A stretch of 9,507 nucleotides of DNA from Bacteroidales bacterium UBA2559 (lineage in GTDB: Bacteria; Bacteroidota; Bacteroidia; Bacteroidales; Bacteroidaceae), in contig DDLZ01000039.1 in the NCBI GenBank assembly GCA_002340405.1, positions 4,073 through 13,579 on the forward strand, read 5' to 3'. Shown one piece after another: positions 1 through 7,680 of the stretch. Positions within the stretch are counted from its first letter, which is position 1, and the number at the start of each line of letters is the position of its first letter. The notes below the pieces were generated by a model. The model was not told where the DNA came from. It searched no databases and saw only the letters and a program-made list of their open reading frames with translations. A program made the translations under genes and the position numbers.

Positions 1-1
1 G

Positions 2-2107
2 CTGTTAAGAGCTTTCAAAGTTGACAAATGGCTCTCGATAGTGGGGGCGCTGGCTACGGGATTCTCCTCTTATTTCTTCATAATCGAGGCGGCCGGACAT
101 AACGGTAAGGCATGGTCAATTGCCATGATGTCGGTGGTACTGGCCGGTTTCTATCTGATTTTCAAAAAAAAGTACGGGTGGGGTGTAGCCCTGACCATGA
201 TATTTACGGCTATGGGATTTTCGCCCCATCCTCAAATGGCCTACTACATGTTCATGCTCATAGGAGTACTTTTCCTAACCGAAATAATTATCCATGTAAA
301 AGAAAAGAGGTATAAGGACCTGGCCATTGCCACAGCCCTTTTTGTCGGTTCCGTCATAGTTGGTCTGGGAACGGGCAGCGCCAACATCTTCGCAAACCAG
401 GAGTATGCCGCCGAGACGATGCGGGGCGGCCATTCCGAGTTGACATCGGATTCCGATGCCAATAAAACCAGCGGGCTGAACCTGGATTATGCCACAGCCT
501 GGAGTTACGGTATTGACGAATCCCTGACATTCCTTATTCCGGGCTATATGGGAACAGCCTCGAGCAATAATGTAGGTACGGAGTCCGTGCTCTATAAGAC
601 TATGGTAAAGAACGGCGTACCGAAATCCGATGCCGGGCAGATTGCCGAATCCGCTCCGACCTACTGGGGGGAGCAGCCCTTTACAGTCGGTTCGGTCTAT
701 GCCGGTGCCGCAGTCTGTTTCCTCTTTTTGCTGGGCCTGCTCATAGTCAGAGGACCATATAAATGGGGTCTGCTTATAGCTACCTTCTTCTCTTTTGCAC
801 TCTCATGGGGCAAGAACTGGATGGGGCTTACCGAATTCTTTTTCAACTGGTTCCCGCTGTACGATAAGTTCCGTTCGGTCTCTTCAATCCTGATTGTTGC
901 CGAAATCACTATGCCGCTGCTGGGATTCCTTGCCATAAAGCAGATCATGGATAACAGAGTGGAGAAGGAGAGACTTAACCGAAGCATATATATTGCGGCG
1001 GGGGTGACGGGAGGAATATGTCTGATTCTGGCCCTCTTCGGCGGTTCCATCCTCTCATTCACATCGTCCTATGATGCCGCCATTCAGAATGCCTGGCCGG
1101 AATGGCTCTATGCGGCGCTGATTGAGCAGCGCGCCTCCATTCTCCGTAACGATTCGTTCCGTTCGCTGCTCTTTGTCCTGCTCACTGCCGGCGTGGTATG
1201 GCTCTATTCCAACAGAAAGATAAGAGAGAGGGCAATGTTTATTGCATTGGGTGCTATTGTGCTGCTGGATATGTGGCCTGTTGACAGACGCTTCCTTAAC
1301 GACAGCAACTATGTCACTCCCAAACAGAACCAAAGCAGCTTTGCAATGCAGTCCTATGAGAAGGCCATATTGGATGACCCCGATCCGCATTACCGTGTGA
1401 TCAATCTTACTACCAACACCTTCAACGATGCCCGTACTTCGTACTACCTCAAGTCGCTGGGAGGATACAGCGCCGCCAAACTGCGCCGCTATCAGGATAT
1501 AATAGATCAGTATCTTTCAAAATTCGATTTGAATATAGTGAGCATGCTCAACGGAAAATATATAATAACGGCCGATGATGACGGCAGACCTCTCCCTTTA
1601 CGTAATCCCAATGCTATGGGTAACGCCTGGTTTGTCGATTCCATTGTAGTGGTTGGCGGTCCGGTTGAGGAGTGTGCTGCACTTGGAGAGATAAACCTGA
1701 GGAACACGGCTGTGCTGGACCGGGAGTTTTCGGATTTCGTGAGCGGCTTCAAACCGGGTCATGACGCTTCGGCAACCGTCAGACTCAACACTTATGCACC
1801 CGATGTCCTGACCTACAGTTCCTCATCATCGGTCGATGGAACGGCGGTGTTCTCCGAAATCTACTATCCACATGGATGGAAGGCCTATATTGATGGCGAG
1901 AAGGCCGAGATATTCCGTGTAAACTATCTTCTGAGGGCATTGAATATTCCTGCAGGAGAGCATGAGATACGTTTCGAGTTCCGTCCCGAAAGTGTCAGGA
2001 AGGGCGATATACTCTCCGGAATATTTGTGGGGATTATGTATGCTACCGTTCTCTCTTTGATAGCAGGAACTTTAATAAGGAGAGGTCGTCAGCGTAGGTC
2101 AGCTTGA
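2..2107 (+). CDS. YfhO-family polytopic membrane protein, 3' part (5' end outside window)
   Basis: The reading frame is open from the first full codon at base 2, so the gene begins left of the window; the GTG at 41 lies inside a membrane segment and is not a credible start. About 701 residues are visible, and Bacteroidales homologues run to roughly 800 or more, so perhaps 100-150 N-terminal residues are missing. Numbering from the GTG at 41, hydrophobic segments lie near residues 2-20, 24-41, 46-86, 93-112, 216-236, 242-258, 283-300, 315-338, 374-391 and 398-414. A soluble domain of about 240 residues follows, then a last membrane helix near 658-680 and an Arg-rich tail. Family signatures seen are AAGHN (17-21), SPHPQMAYY (61-69), LDYATAWSYG (148-157) and, at 605-650, a YPHGWKAYIDG...NYLLRALNIPAGEHEI-type block. 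YfhO proteins resemble GT-C glycosyltransferases; Bacillus YfhO is needed to glycosylate lipoteichoic acid. A sugar-transfer role at the outer face of the inner membrane is inferred. The 3' end overlaps the convergent ispD gene by 65 nt. Confidence 0.9.
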   Translation: MLRAFKVDKWLSIVGALATGFSSYFFIIEAAGHNGKAWSIAMMSVVLAGFYLIFKKKYGWGVALTMIFTAMGFSPHPQMAYYMFMLIGVLFLTEIIIHVKEKRYKDLAIATALFVGSVIVGLGTGSANIFANQEYAAETMRGGHSELTSDSDANKTSGLNLDYATAWSYGIDESLTFLIPGYMGTASSNNVGTESVLYKTMVKNGVPKSDAGQIAESAPTYWGEQPFTVGSVYAGAAVCFLFLLGLLIVRGPYKWGLLIATFFSFALSWGKNWMGLTEFFFNWFPLYDKFRSVSSILIVAEITMPLLGFLAIKQIMDNRVEKERLNRSIYIAAGVTGGICLILALFGGSILSFTSSYDAAIQNAWPEWLYAALIEQRASILRNDSFRSLLFVLLTAGVVWLYSNRKIRERAMFIALGAIVLLDMWPVDRRFLNDSNYVTPKQNQSSFAMQSYEKAILDDPDPHYRVINLTTNTFNDARTSYYLKSLGGYSAAKLRRYQDIIDQYLSKFDLNIVSMLNGKYIITADDDGRPLPLRNPNAMGNAWFVDSIVVVGGPVEECAALGEINLRNTAVLDREFSDFVSGFKPGHDASATVRLNTYAPDVLTYSSSSSVDGTAVFSEIYYPHGWKAYIDGEKAEIFRVNYLLRALNIPAGEHEIRFEFRPESVRKGDILSGIFVGIMYATVLSLIAGTLIRRGRQRRSA

Positions 2108-2747
2108 TATTCTCCTTACTTCCGGGCACTATACCTACTTTTACTTCGGGCAGGTAACGCAGCACGGTGCCGCAGTCGTCGGTAGTGTTGAACCGGGCGT
2201 CTTTCAGCGCAATACGGTAGGCTTCGGCTATGGTCTTCTGACGAAACCCCTGCGGAGTCTGCATGTGCCACAGAAGGCTGCGGTCCTGAATCGCGGTCAT
2301 ACAGGTTCCTTTGCTGTCACACTGTACTATTGTGTCAACTGCAGGAATGGCCACATCAATGGCATCGAAACTCTCCATAGCCTTCAGGGCATCGTCTATT
2401 ATGCGCTTTGATACGAGCGGACGTGCGGCATCATGGAAGAGCATAATTGTTTCGGGGGCGTGGCTGAAATGGCCTACTGCCGCAAGACTTGACTCATAAC
2501 GCTCTTTGCCGCCGGTCAATATAGCCGTCACTTTGCTCCAACTGTTCTTCTGAACCAGACCCTTCACCTGCTCCATATATTCCGGAGCGGTCACAATCAC
2601 TATTTCGTCTATGCCTTTATTATCGTGAAAAGTCTGTACGGAATGTTCCAAAACGGTCTTGCCGCCCAGTTTTAGAAACTGTTTGGGGATGGTCAGACCG
2701 GTTCTTGAACCGGAGCCTGCGGCAAGTATGACTCCGACTGTACTCAT
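2043..2747 (-). CDS. ispD: 2-C-methyl-D-erythritol 4-phosphate cytidylyltransferase (IspD/TarI family)
   Basis: This 234-residue cytoplasmic nucleotidyltransferase is of normal family length. IspD joins CTP and methylerythritol phosphate to give CDP-methylerythritol, the third step of the MEP isoprenoid route. Seen in the sequence: the CTP-binding loop LAAGSGSRTG (8-17) with R15, PKQF (21-24) with K22, GGKERYESS (79-87), HDAARP (105-110), VDT (137-139), DRSLLWHMQTPQGF (155-168) and NIKLT (213-217). By memory-based alignment R15, K22, D106, R109, T139, R156 and K215 match catalytic or substrate-binding residues of E. coli IspD. Less typical are Thr16 where IspD usually has Met, and TDDCG (189-193) where IspD usually has TD(D/E)AS; the latter recalls ribitol-phosphate cytidylyltransferases (TarI-like), so substrate is not certain. 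The ATG follows the metG stop by 7 nt (GAGAGAT), so the two genes are probably cotranscribed, with the end of metG supplying a purine-rich ribosome site. The last 21 codons and the stop overlap the yfhO 3' end on the other strand. Confidence 0.88.
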   Translation of the reverse strand: MSTVGVILAAGSGSRTGLTIPKQFLKLGGKTVLEHSVQTFHDNKGIDEIVIVTAPEYMEQVKGLVQKNSWSKVTAILTGGKERYESSLAAVGHFSHAPETIMLFHDAARPLVSKRIIDDALKAMESFDAIDVAIPAVDTIVQCDSKGTCMTAIQDRSLLWHMQTPQGFRQKTIAEAYRIALKDARFNTTDDCGTVLRYLPEVKVGIVPGSKENIKLTYADDLSLLKFLLSKRER

Positions 2748-2754
2748 ATCTCTC

Positions 2755-4818
2755 TTAGCAGACCTCGCTGCCGGGCTTGACAGCTCTTTGTACTGTGATC
2801 ACTGCATAGGAGCCGTCAGCAGCATCAGAGGCGCTCAGTATCATGCCCTGACTCTCTATGCCGCGTATCTTGCGCGGAGCCAGATTGGCAATGAAGCAGA
2901 CCTGTTTGCCTACCAGATCCTCAGGTTTATACCAATCTGCTATGCCTGAAACTATTGTGCGGCATCCCAGTCCGTCGTCAATGCGGAATTGTAGCAGTTT
3001 GTCGGCCTTGGGTACTTTGGTACACTCCAGCACAGTGCCTATGCGCAAATCCATTTTTTCAAACTCCGGGAACTCTATGTCGGGTTTTATCGGATTTGCA
3101 GGTTGTGACTCTGCCCCATTCTCCGCCGCTTCCTTCTTTTGTTTGAACAGTTTCTGAATCTGTGCCTCAATTGCATCGTCCTCAATCTTCTCAAACAGAA
3201 GCTCGGGCTTACAGAGTTTGTGTCCGGCTTCCATCAGGTCAAAGCTGCCCAGATCTTCCCACCGGACCTCTTCAAGGGCTATCATCTTGCGCAGTTTCTC
3301 GCATGAGAAAGGCAGGAACGGCTCAAAAGCTATGGAGAGGTTGGCTACCATCTGGACCGACAGATTAAGTATGGTCTCCACACGTTTCATATCTGTTTTG
3401 GCCAGCTTCCAGGGCTCGGTGTCGGCAAGATACTTGTTGCCGATGCGGGCCAGGTTCATAGCCTCTTTCTGAGCATCGCGGAACTTGAAGTTATCCAGAA
3501 GCGACTCCAACTGTTGTTTGACTTCGTCAAACTCTTTCAGGGTGTTGCGGTCATAGTCGGTAAGCTCTCCGCAAGGGGGCACAATGCCGCCAAAATACTT
3601 GTCGGTTAGCACAAGAGCGCGGTTTACAAAGTTGCCGAAGATGGCCACCAACTCGTTGTTGTTGTGAGCCTGGAAATTTTTCCATGTAAAATTGTTATCC
3701 TTTGTCTCGGGGGCATTGGCTGTGAGCACATAACGCATCACATCGGCCTTGCCGGGAAAGTCTTCCAGATATTCGTCCACCCAGACTGCCCAGTTGCGCG
3801 ATGTGGAGATCTTGTCATCCTCCAGATTCAAAAACTCGTTGCTGGGCACATTGTCAGGCAGCGTAAAGGTGCCCTCGGCCTTCAGCATGGCAGGAAAGAC
3901 AATGCAGTGGAAGACAATGTTGTCCTTGCCGATGAAATGTACAATACGGGTGTCGGGCTCTTTCCACCAAGTCTCCCAACTGCCGCGTTCGGGGTTTTGG
4001 TCGCAGAACTCCTTGGTGTTGCTTATGTAGCCTATCGGAGCATCGAACCAGACGTAAAGGACCTTGCCTTCGGCATTATCCACCGGTACGGGGATTCCCC
4101 AGTCCAGGTCGCGGCTCACGGCACGCGGCTGCAGACCCATATCCAGCCAGCTCTTACACTGACCGTAAACATTGGGACGCCACTCTTTATGCTCCTCAAG
4201 GATCCATTTTTCCAGCCACTCCTGATACTGTTCCAACGGCAGATACCAGTGTGTGGTCTCTTTCATCACGGGTTTGCTGCCGGAAACGGTGCTTACCGGA
4301 TTGATAAGATCGGTGGGCGAGAGTGAAGTACAGCACTTCTCGCACTGGTCGCCGTAAGCCTTTTCGTGGTGGCAGCAGGGACATTCACCCGTTATGTAGC
4401 GGTCGGCAAGGAACATGCGCGCCTCTTCGTCATAGTACTGTTCGCAGGTCTTCTCTATGAACTTGCCGTTATCGTAAAGTTTGCGAAAAAAATCCGATGC
4501 CAGCTTATGGTGAACCTCGGAGCTGGTACGTCCGTAAAAATCGTATGAAATACCCATACCCTTGAAGGTCTCTTTCATCAGGTAGTGGTAGCGGTCAATT
4601 ATCTCCTTGGGCGTGACACCCTCCTTCTTGGCGCGGATGGTTATAGGCACACCGTGTTCGTCGCTGCCGCCTATGAATAATACGTCAGCCTTTTTGAGTC
4701 GCTGGTAACGCACGTATATGTCGGCCGGAACGTATGCGCCGGCCAGATGTCCTATGTGAAGCGGCCCGTTGGCGTAGGGCAGGGCCGATGTAACCAGAAT
4801 CCTCTTGAATTTTTTCAT
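2755..4818 (-). CDS. metG: Methionyl-tRNA synthetase with C-terminal tRNA-binding domain
   Basis: The enzyme charges tRNA-Met with methionine in the cytoplasm for initiation and elongation. From the chosen ATG it has 687 residues, the usual length for the long dimeric form. The class I HIGH motif is at 21-24 after [11 protein letters not shown] zinc-knuckle insertion at 146-163 carries the expected pairs C146/C149 and C159/C162 plus two extra Cys (148 and 163). [12 protein letters not shown] is at 253-264, HFIGKDN at 294-300, and the KMSKS loop appears as KISTS at 336-340, the form I recall in Bacteroidales. The helical anticodon-binding domain covers about 370-550, a charged linker 550-578, and a Trbp111/Arc1p-like OB-fold the last 105 residues ([20 protein letters not shown]). 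A TTG two codons upstream (4824) is in frame, but ATG at 4818, preceded by AGAGATTGAAG, is preferred. comM lies 132 nt upstream, and ispD follows after 7 nt. Confidence 0.97.
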   Translation of the reverse strand: MKKFKRILVTSALPYANGPLHIGHLAGAYVPADIYVRYQRLKKADVLFIGGSDEHGVPITIRAKKEGVTPKEIIDRYHYLMKETFKGMGISYDFYGRTSSEVHHKLASDFFRKLYDNGKFIEKTCEQYYDEEARMFLADRYITGECPCCHHEKAYGDQCEKCCTSLSPTDLINPVSTVSGSKPVMKETTHWYLPLEQYQEWLEKWILEEHKEWRPNVYGQCKSWLDMGLQPRAVSRDLDWGIPVPVDNAEGKVLYVWFDAPIGYISNTKEFCDQNPERGSWETWWKEPDTRIVHFIGKDNIVFHCIVFPAMLKAEGTFTLPDNVPSNEFLNLEDDKISTSRNWAVWVDEYLEDFPGKADVMRYVLTANAPETKDNNFTWKNFQAHNNNELVAIFGNFVNRALVLTDKYFGGIVPPCGELTDYDRNTLKEFDEVKQQLESLLDNFKFRDAQKEAMNLARIGNKYLADTEPWKLAKTDMKRVETILNLSVQMVANLSIAFEPFLPFSCEKLRKMIALEEVRWEDLGSFDLMEAGHKLCKPELLFEKIEDDAIEAQIQKLFKQKKEAAENGAESQPANPIKPDIEFPEFEKMDLRIGTVLECTKVPKADKLLQFRIDDGLGCRTIVSGIADWYKPEDLVGKQVCFIANLAPRKIRGIESQGMILSASDAADGSYAVITVQRAVKPGSEVC

Positions 4819-4916
4819 CTTCAATCTCTTTTTTCTTTCAACCCGCGAATTTACACTATTATTCAGACAAATCCGTGATTTTGGCTCCCTTTATTTGAGA
4901 GAGACATGGTTGACGG

Positions 4917-4985
4917 CTATAAGTGTCTGCACGTTTCACGGTCCGGAGGACTACAAGTGTCCCCACGTTCCGCGGTCCAGACTGC
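4917..4985 (-). repeat. Diverged 34-bp tandem duplication of the comM 3' end
   Basis: Read on the minus strand, bases 4985-4951 encode the last ten codons of comM and its TAG stop. Bases 4951-4917 directly downstream repeat that stretch with a period of 34 nt. By hand alignment 25 of 34 positions agree, including a shared GGACCG.G.AACGTG core and GACACTT.TAG. Read in the frame matching copy 1, copy 2 would encode PPDRETCRHL followed by TAG, against SLDRGTWGHL and TAG in the gene. Because 34 is not a multiple of three, copy 2 is also out of frame with comM. It looks like an untranslated remnant of a 3'-terminal duplication. Confidence 0.7.
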
Positions 4986-6492
4986 GGTAGGCGACAGCTT
5001 CGGCAATGTGGGAAGGTTCTATGGTGCGGGACTGTTCCATGTCGGCTATGGTGCGGGCCACTTTCAAGATACGGTCGTATGCCCGTGCCGAAAGGTTTAG
5101 CCGGTTCATAGCTTCACCCAGAATACGCAAGCCGGCGGGTTCGGCCAGGGCGTATCTGCGCAACAGACGCGAACTCATCTGGGCATTGCAGTAAACGCCC
5201 TTTTCAGCGACGAAACGGGAGGCCTGGATCCGACGGGCTTTAATCACTCTTTCGCGTATCGAGAGACTTGACTCTCCTTTTTGACTTGACGAAATATCCT
5301 CAAAGCCTACCGGGAGGATTTCGCATTGAAGGTCAAAGCGGTCCATCAGCGGACCGGAAATCTTTCTCAGATAACGCTCTATAAGGGGCGGAGTGCAGTG
5401 GCACTCCTTGGTGGGGTGGTTGTAATAACCGCAGGGACAGGGATTCATCGATGCCACCAGCATAAACGATGCGGGATATTCAACCCTGTATTTGGCTCTT
5501 GAAATCACTATTGTCCTGTCTTCAAGCGGCTGGCGCAGCACCTCTAGTGATGAGCGTGCAAATTCCGGAAGTTCATCAAGATAGAGAACCCCGTTGTGGG
5601 CCAGACTTATCTCGCCGGGGCGGGCGTTGCTGCCCCCGCCGGTCAGCGCCACACCGGTTATGGTATGGTGAGGATTGCGAAAAGGCCTCTCGGTGATAAG
5701 TGTTGAGCCGTGACCGGTAAAGCCGGCTACCGAGTGTATTCGGGTGGTTTCTATGCTCTCGTCTTCGGTCAGCGGAGGCAGGATGGAGGGAAGTGCCTTG
5801 GCAATCATGGATTTGCCGCTTCCGGGCGGACCTATCATGATCATATTATGTCCGCCTGCGGCAGCCACTTCAATCGCCCGTTTGATTGCAATCTGCCCCT
5901 TGATGTCGGCAAAATCGCATCTCTGCGACACCGCCGATTCCGTATCTTCAAACCCGGGCTTTAAGGTTTTCCCTATCTTATCCGGAGCATCATTCAGCAG
6001 ATCGACCACTTCGCGGATGTTTTTTGCTCCGTAAACATCAATCCCCTCGATTACGGCAGCTTCCGGTGCATTTTGAATGGGCAGTATAACCCCTTCAAAC
6101 CCTTCGGTGCGGGCTTTCATGGCTATCGAAAGAGCCCCCTTTATAGGTTGCAGAGTACCGTCAAGCCCCATTTCGCCCATTATTATATATCTGCTCAGAC
6201 TGCCGGTATTGATCTGACCTGCCGCCGCCATAATGCCAATTGCCAGCGGAAGGTCATAGGAGGCCCCCTCCTTACGTATGTCGGCAGGGGCCATATTGAT
6301 GATTATCTGACATGAGGGGAACTTGTACCCATTTACATTGAATACCGATACAATACGTTCATGGCTCTCCTTGACGGCAATGTCGGGAAGACCCACAAGA
6401 AAGAATCTGATACCCCGGGAGGTGTTTGCTTCGATGGTTACAACATAGGCGTCTATCCCCTGGACAGCCGCCCCGAAAACTTTTACAAGCAT
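4951..6492 (-). CDS. comM: YifB/ComM-family Mg-chelatase-like AAA+ ATPase
   Basis: ComM is a hexameric AAA+ DNA motor shown in naturally transformable bacteria to drive branch migration of incoming single-stranded DNA during recombination; many non-competent bacteria also carry it. This protein has 513 residues, full length. The N-terminal part (about 10-170) is the Lon/S5-like ChlI domain, with LVGLPDIAVKES (32-43) and INMAPADIRKEG (65-76). The AAA+ core follows: Walker A GPPGSGKS (221-228), FRNPHHT (271-277), GGGSNARPGEISLAHNG (285-301), Walker B VLYLDELPEF (302-311), and a Cys cluster C352/C354/C364/C366 (PCPCGYY...CHC) that could bind metal. SGPLMDRFDL (379-388) carries the arginine characteristic of the family. 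The C-terminal helical domain includes LNLSARAYDRILKVARTIADME-like sequence at 465-486. The ATG is preceded by AAAAGAGAAATACC, a weak ribosome site. The gene has its own promoter (6560-6591), and its 3' tail is tandemly duplicated downstream. No other competence gene is in the window, so a transformation role is inferred from family only. Confidence 0.95.
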   Translation of the reverse strand: MLVKVFGAAVQGIDAYVVTIEANTSRGIRFFLVGLPDIAVKESHERIVSVFNVNGYKFPSCQIIINMAPADIRKEGASYDLPLAIGIMAAAGQINTGSLSRYIIMGEMGLDGTLQPIKGALSIAMKARTEGFEGVILPIQNAPEAAVIEGIDVYGAKNIREVVDLLNDAPDKIGKTLKPGFEDTESAVSQRCDFADIKGQIAIKRAIEVAAAGGHNMIMIGPPGSGKSMIAKALPSILPPLTEDESIETTRIHSVAGFTGHGSTLITERPFRNPHHTITGVALTGGGSNARPGEISLAHNGVLYLDELPEFARSSLEVLRQPLEDRTIVISRAKYRVEYPASFMLVASMNPCPCGYYNHPTKECHCTPPLIERYLRKISGPLMDRFDLQCEILPVGFEDISSSQKGESSLSIRERVIKARRIQASRFVAEKGVYCNAQMSSRLLRRYALAEPAGLRILGEAMNRLNLSARAYDRILKVARTIADMEQSRTIEPSHIAEAVAYRSLDRGTWGHL

Positions 6493-6531
6493 GGTATTTC
6501 TCTTTTAAGCAGTGTCTTTTACGGTAATCGG

Positions 6532-6557
6532 GTGCGGAAAGGCTGTTCAAACCGCAC
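6532..6557 (-). other. Inverted repeat GTGCGG-N14-CCGCAC in the comM leader
   Basis: A perfect 6-bp inverted repeat with a 14-nt loop sits just downstream of the comM -7 element, close to where transcription should start. In RNA it would form a stem-loop at the very 5' end of the comM message; in DNA it could be an operator half-site pair. It has no U-tract, so it is not an intrinsic terminator. A repeat of this size is expected by chance in a region of about 90 nt reasonably often, so function is speculative. Confidence 0.3.
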
Positions 6558-6559
6558 TT

Positions 6560-6591
6560 CAAAGGTAGTTAAGAGAGCTGAGAATCACAAA
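6560..6591 (-). promoter_or_regulatory. Bacteroidetes-type promoter for comM (TTTG-N20-TACCTTTG)
   Basis: On the minus strand TTTG (6591-6588) is followed after exactly 20 nt by TACCTTTG (6567-6560). This is a full match to the -33 TTTG and -7 TAnnTTTG elements of the Bacteroidetes primary sigma factor at accepted spacing. The predicted start is about 6556-6553, giving a leader of roughly 61-64 nt before the comM ATG. The -33 element is built from the last sense codons of the upstream lipoprotein gene (GGT TTG, then TGA), so it overlaps the end of that gene. Confidence 0.65.
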
Positions 6592-7655
6592 CCTGTGATG
6601 CGATATTTTCTGGGAGTTATCCTGTCGGTTCTCTCTTTAAGCGGAAGCTCCGCATCAAGGCGGACATCCATCTCCTCAAGCGAACCGGTCTTCAGAATAA
6701 TGCGTTTCAGGCCGGAAAAGAGTATATAGACCGGAAGCTCCTCTACTAAGCCGTCCCGCAGCAGCCGGCTGTTCCACCCTTCGGTGTCACAATAGGAGAC
6801 CCACTCCACCGTATCCTTTTTTACCGCCTCTTTCCACCGTTCAAGATTTGTGTCGATAGATATGTCCGCTATGGTAAATTTGCGGTCGGCATAGTATTCC
6901 GAAAGGAGCGAGAGTTTTTTTCTGGCCTCATCGCTCTTCTCATTCCACGACGCCCATACGCATACAACCAGATGTTCGTTTTCAGCCACACTGGAGAAAG
7001 AGATCCTCTGCATTGTAGTGTCATTGAGGAAGATTCCCGAGACATAGTAGTTGCCGGTCAGCTCGGCTCCGAATCCCGATTTCAAATCGCCGATGAAGGG
7101 GCAATCCTGCATATTGCCGCTCATCTTTTTTATCAGGTTGTCAATATCCAACTGCTTTGCATGGTGTTTTTTGACCATATATTCGTAAAGCAGCATAGGG
7201 GTGACTTCACTGAAGGGGTCGGCTGTTATAAAAGAGTCAATGCGGGTGTAGATCTGATTTACGGCCGTGTCATTCGCGGCCGCCGATTTGAAGGCCTGAT
7301 ATGAATCATTGCAGTATCCGCCCTGAACCATAGTCTCGCCGCTGTCAGGAACAAACAGCGATGCCTCAATGCCTTTTTCGGCAAATAGAGCCTGCTCCCT
7401 TCCGTCGGGCAGGATCAGCAGCAGCGGAGTCACGGTATCGGGGGTAAAGGACCAGACAAATCTCTCTCCTGTAAAGCTGATGGTATCTATCCTGTCAAAG
7501 CGGTTGTCAATTCCAAGAACATATACGACCGATTCCGAACTGTTGCCGCTTAATGTCCCGTGCAGGACAAACAGATTCCTGTTCCTGTTGCACGCAGCCG
7601 CCGACAACAGGAGCAAAATCAGAATCGGCAGAAACCGGACAATATACCTCTTCAT
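6585..7655 (-). CDS. Lipoprotein with DUF4369-like N-terminus and degenerate thioredoxin-like domain
   Basis: The protein has 356 residues from ATG 7655. A lipoprotein signal peptide is clear: MKRYIVR, a hydrophobic core (8-17), then SAAAC with Cys22 as lipidation site. The following NRNRN lacks the acidic surface-export signal of Bacteroidetes, so a periplasmic-facing position is inferred. Residues 27-105 resemble DUF4369 (LHGTLSG...VYVLGID...IDTISFTGERFVWSF). Residues 105-215 are a helical spacer. From about 217 the sequence follows the TlpA/thioredoxin pattern: hydrophobic strand then VWASWNEKSDEARKKL (233-248), ADISIDTN (263-270), W-V-S-Y-CD near 285-290, and LP at 307-308 as the cis-proline loop. 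Where TlpA has WCxxC, this protein has W-N-E-K-S (237-241), so both catalytic Cys are gone and oxidoreductase activity is unlikely. A longer in-frame start at 7715 would overlap typA and displace the signal peptide, so it was rejected. The ATG is 25 nt after the typA stop with no promoter visible, suggesting cotranscription. The precise function is unknown. Confidence 0.87.
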   Translation of the reverse strand: MKRYIVRFLPILILLLLSAAACNRNRNLFVLHGTLSGNSSESVVYVLGIDNRFDRIDTISFTGERFVWSFTPDTVTPLLLILPDGREQALFAEKGIEASLFVPDSGETMVQGGYCNDSYQAFKSAAANDTAVNQIYTRIDSFITADPFSEVTPMLLYEYMVKKHHAKQLDIDNLIKKMSGNMQDCPFIGDLKSGFGAELTGNYYVSGIFLNDTTMQRISFSSVAENEHLVVCVWASWNEKSDEARKKLSLLSEYYADRKFTIADISIDTNLERWKEAVKKDTVEWVSYCDTEGWNSRLLRDGLVEELPVYILFSGLKRIILKTGSLEEMDVRLDAELPLKERTDRITPRKYRITGL

Positions 7656-7680
7656 ATATAACTTAGCTGTGTTACCTAAT

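Noticed and set aside
41..43. GTG as the start of the YfhO gene
   Set aside because: The frame stays open to the left edge, the bases before 41 encode family-like sequence, and starting here would drop the N-terminal membrane segments expected in the family.
3664..4326. 220-codon open frame on the plus strand inside metG
   Set aside because: It lies fully antisense to conserved catalytic parts of metG and its translation has no recognisable domain.
4846..4853. TAAATTCG on the minus strand as a metG -7 box
   Set aside because: It has one mismatch to TAnnTTTG, and the only nearby TTTG (4868-4871) is just 14 nt upstream, too close for the usual spacing. A metG promoter may exist in this gap but I cannot define it.
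4882..4903. Short hairpin (CTCTC, AAATAAA loop, GGGAG) downstream of comM as a terminator
   Set aside because: The stem is only five pairs including a G-U, and no T-run follows on the minus strand.
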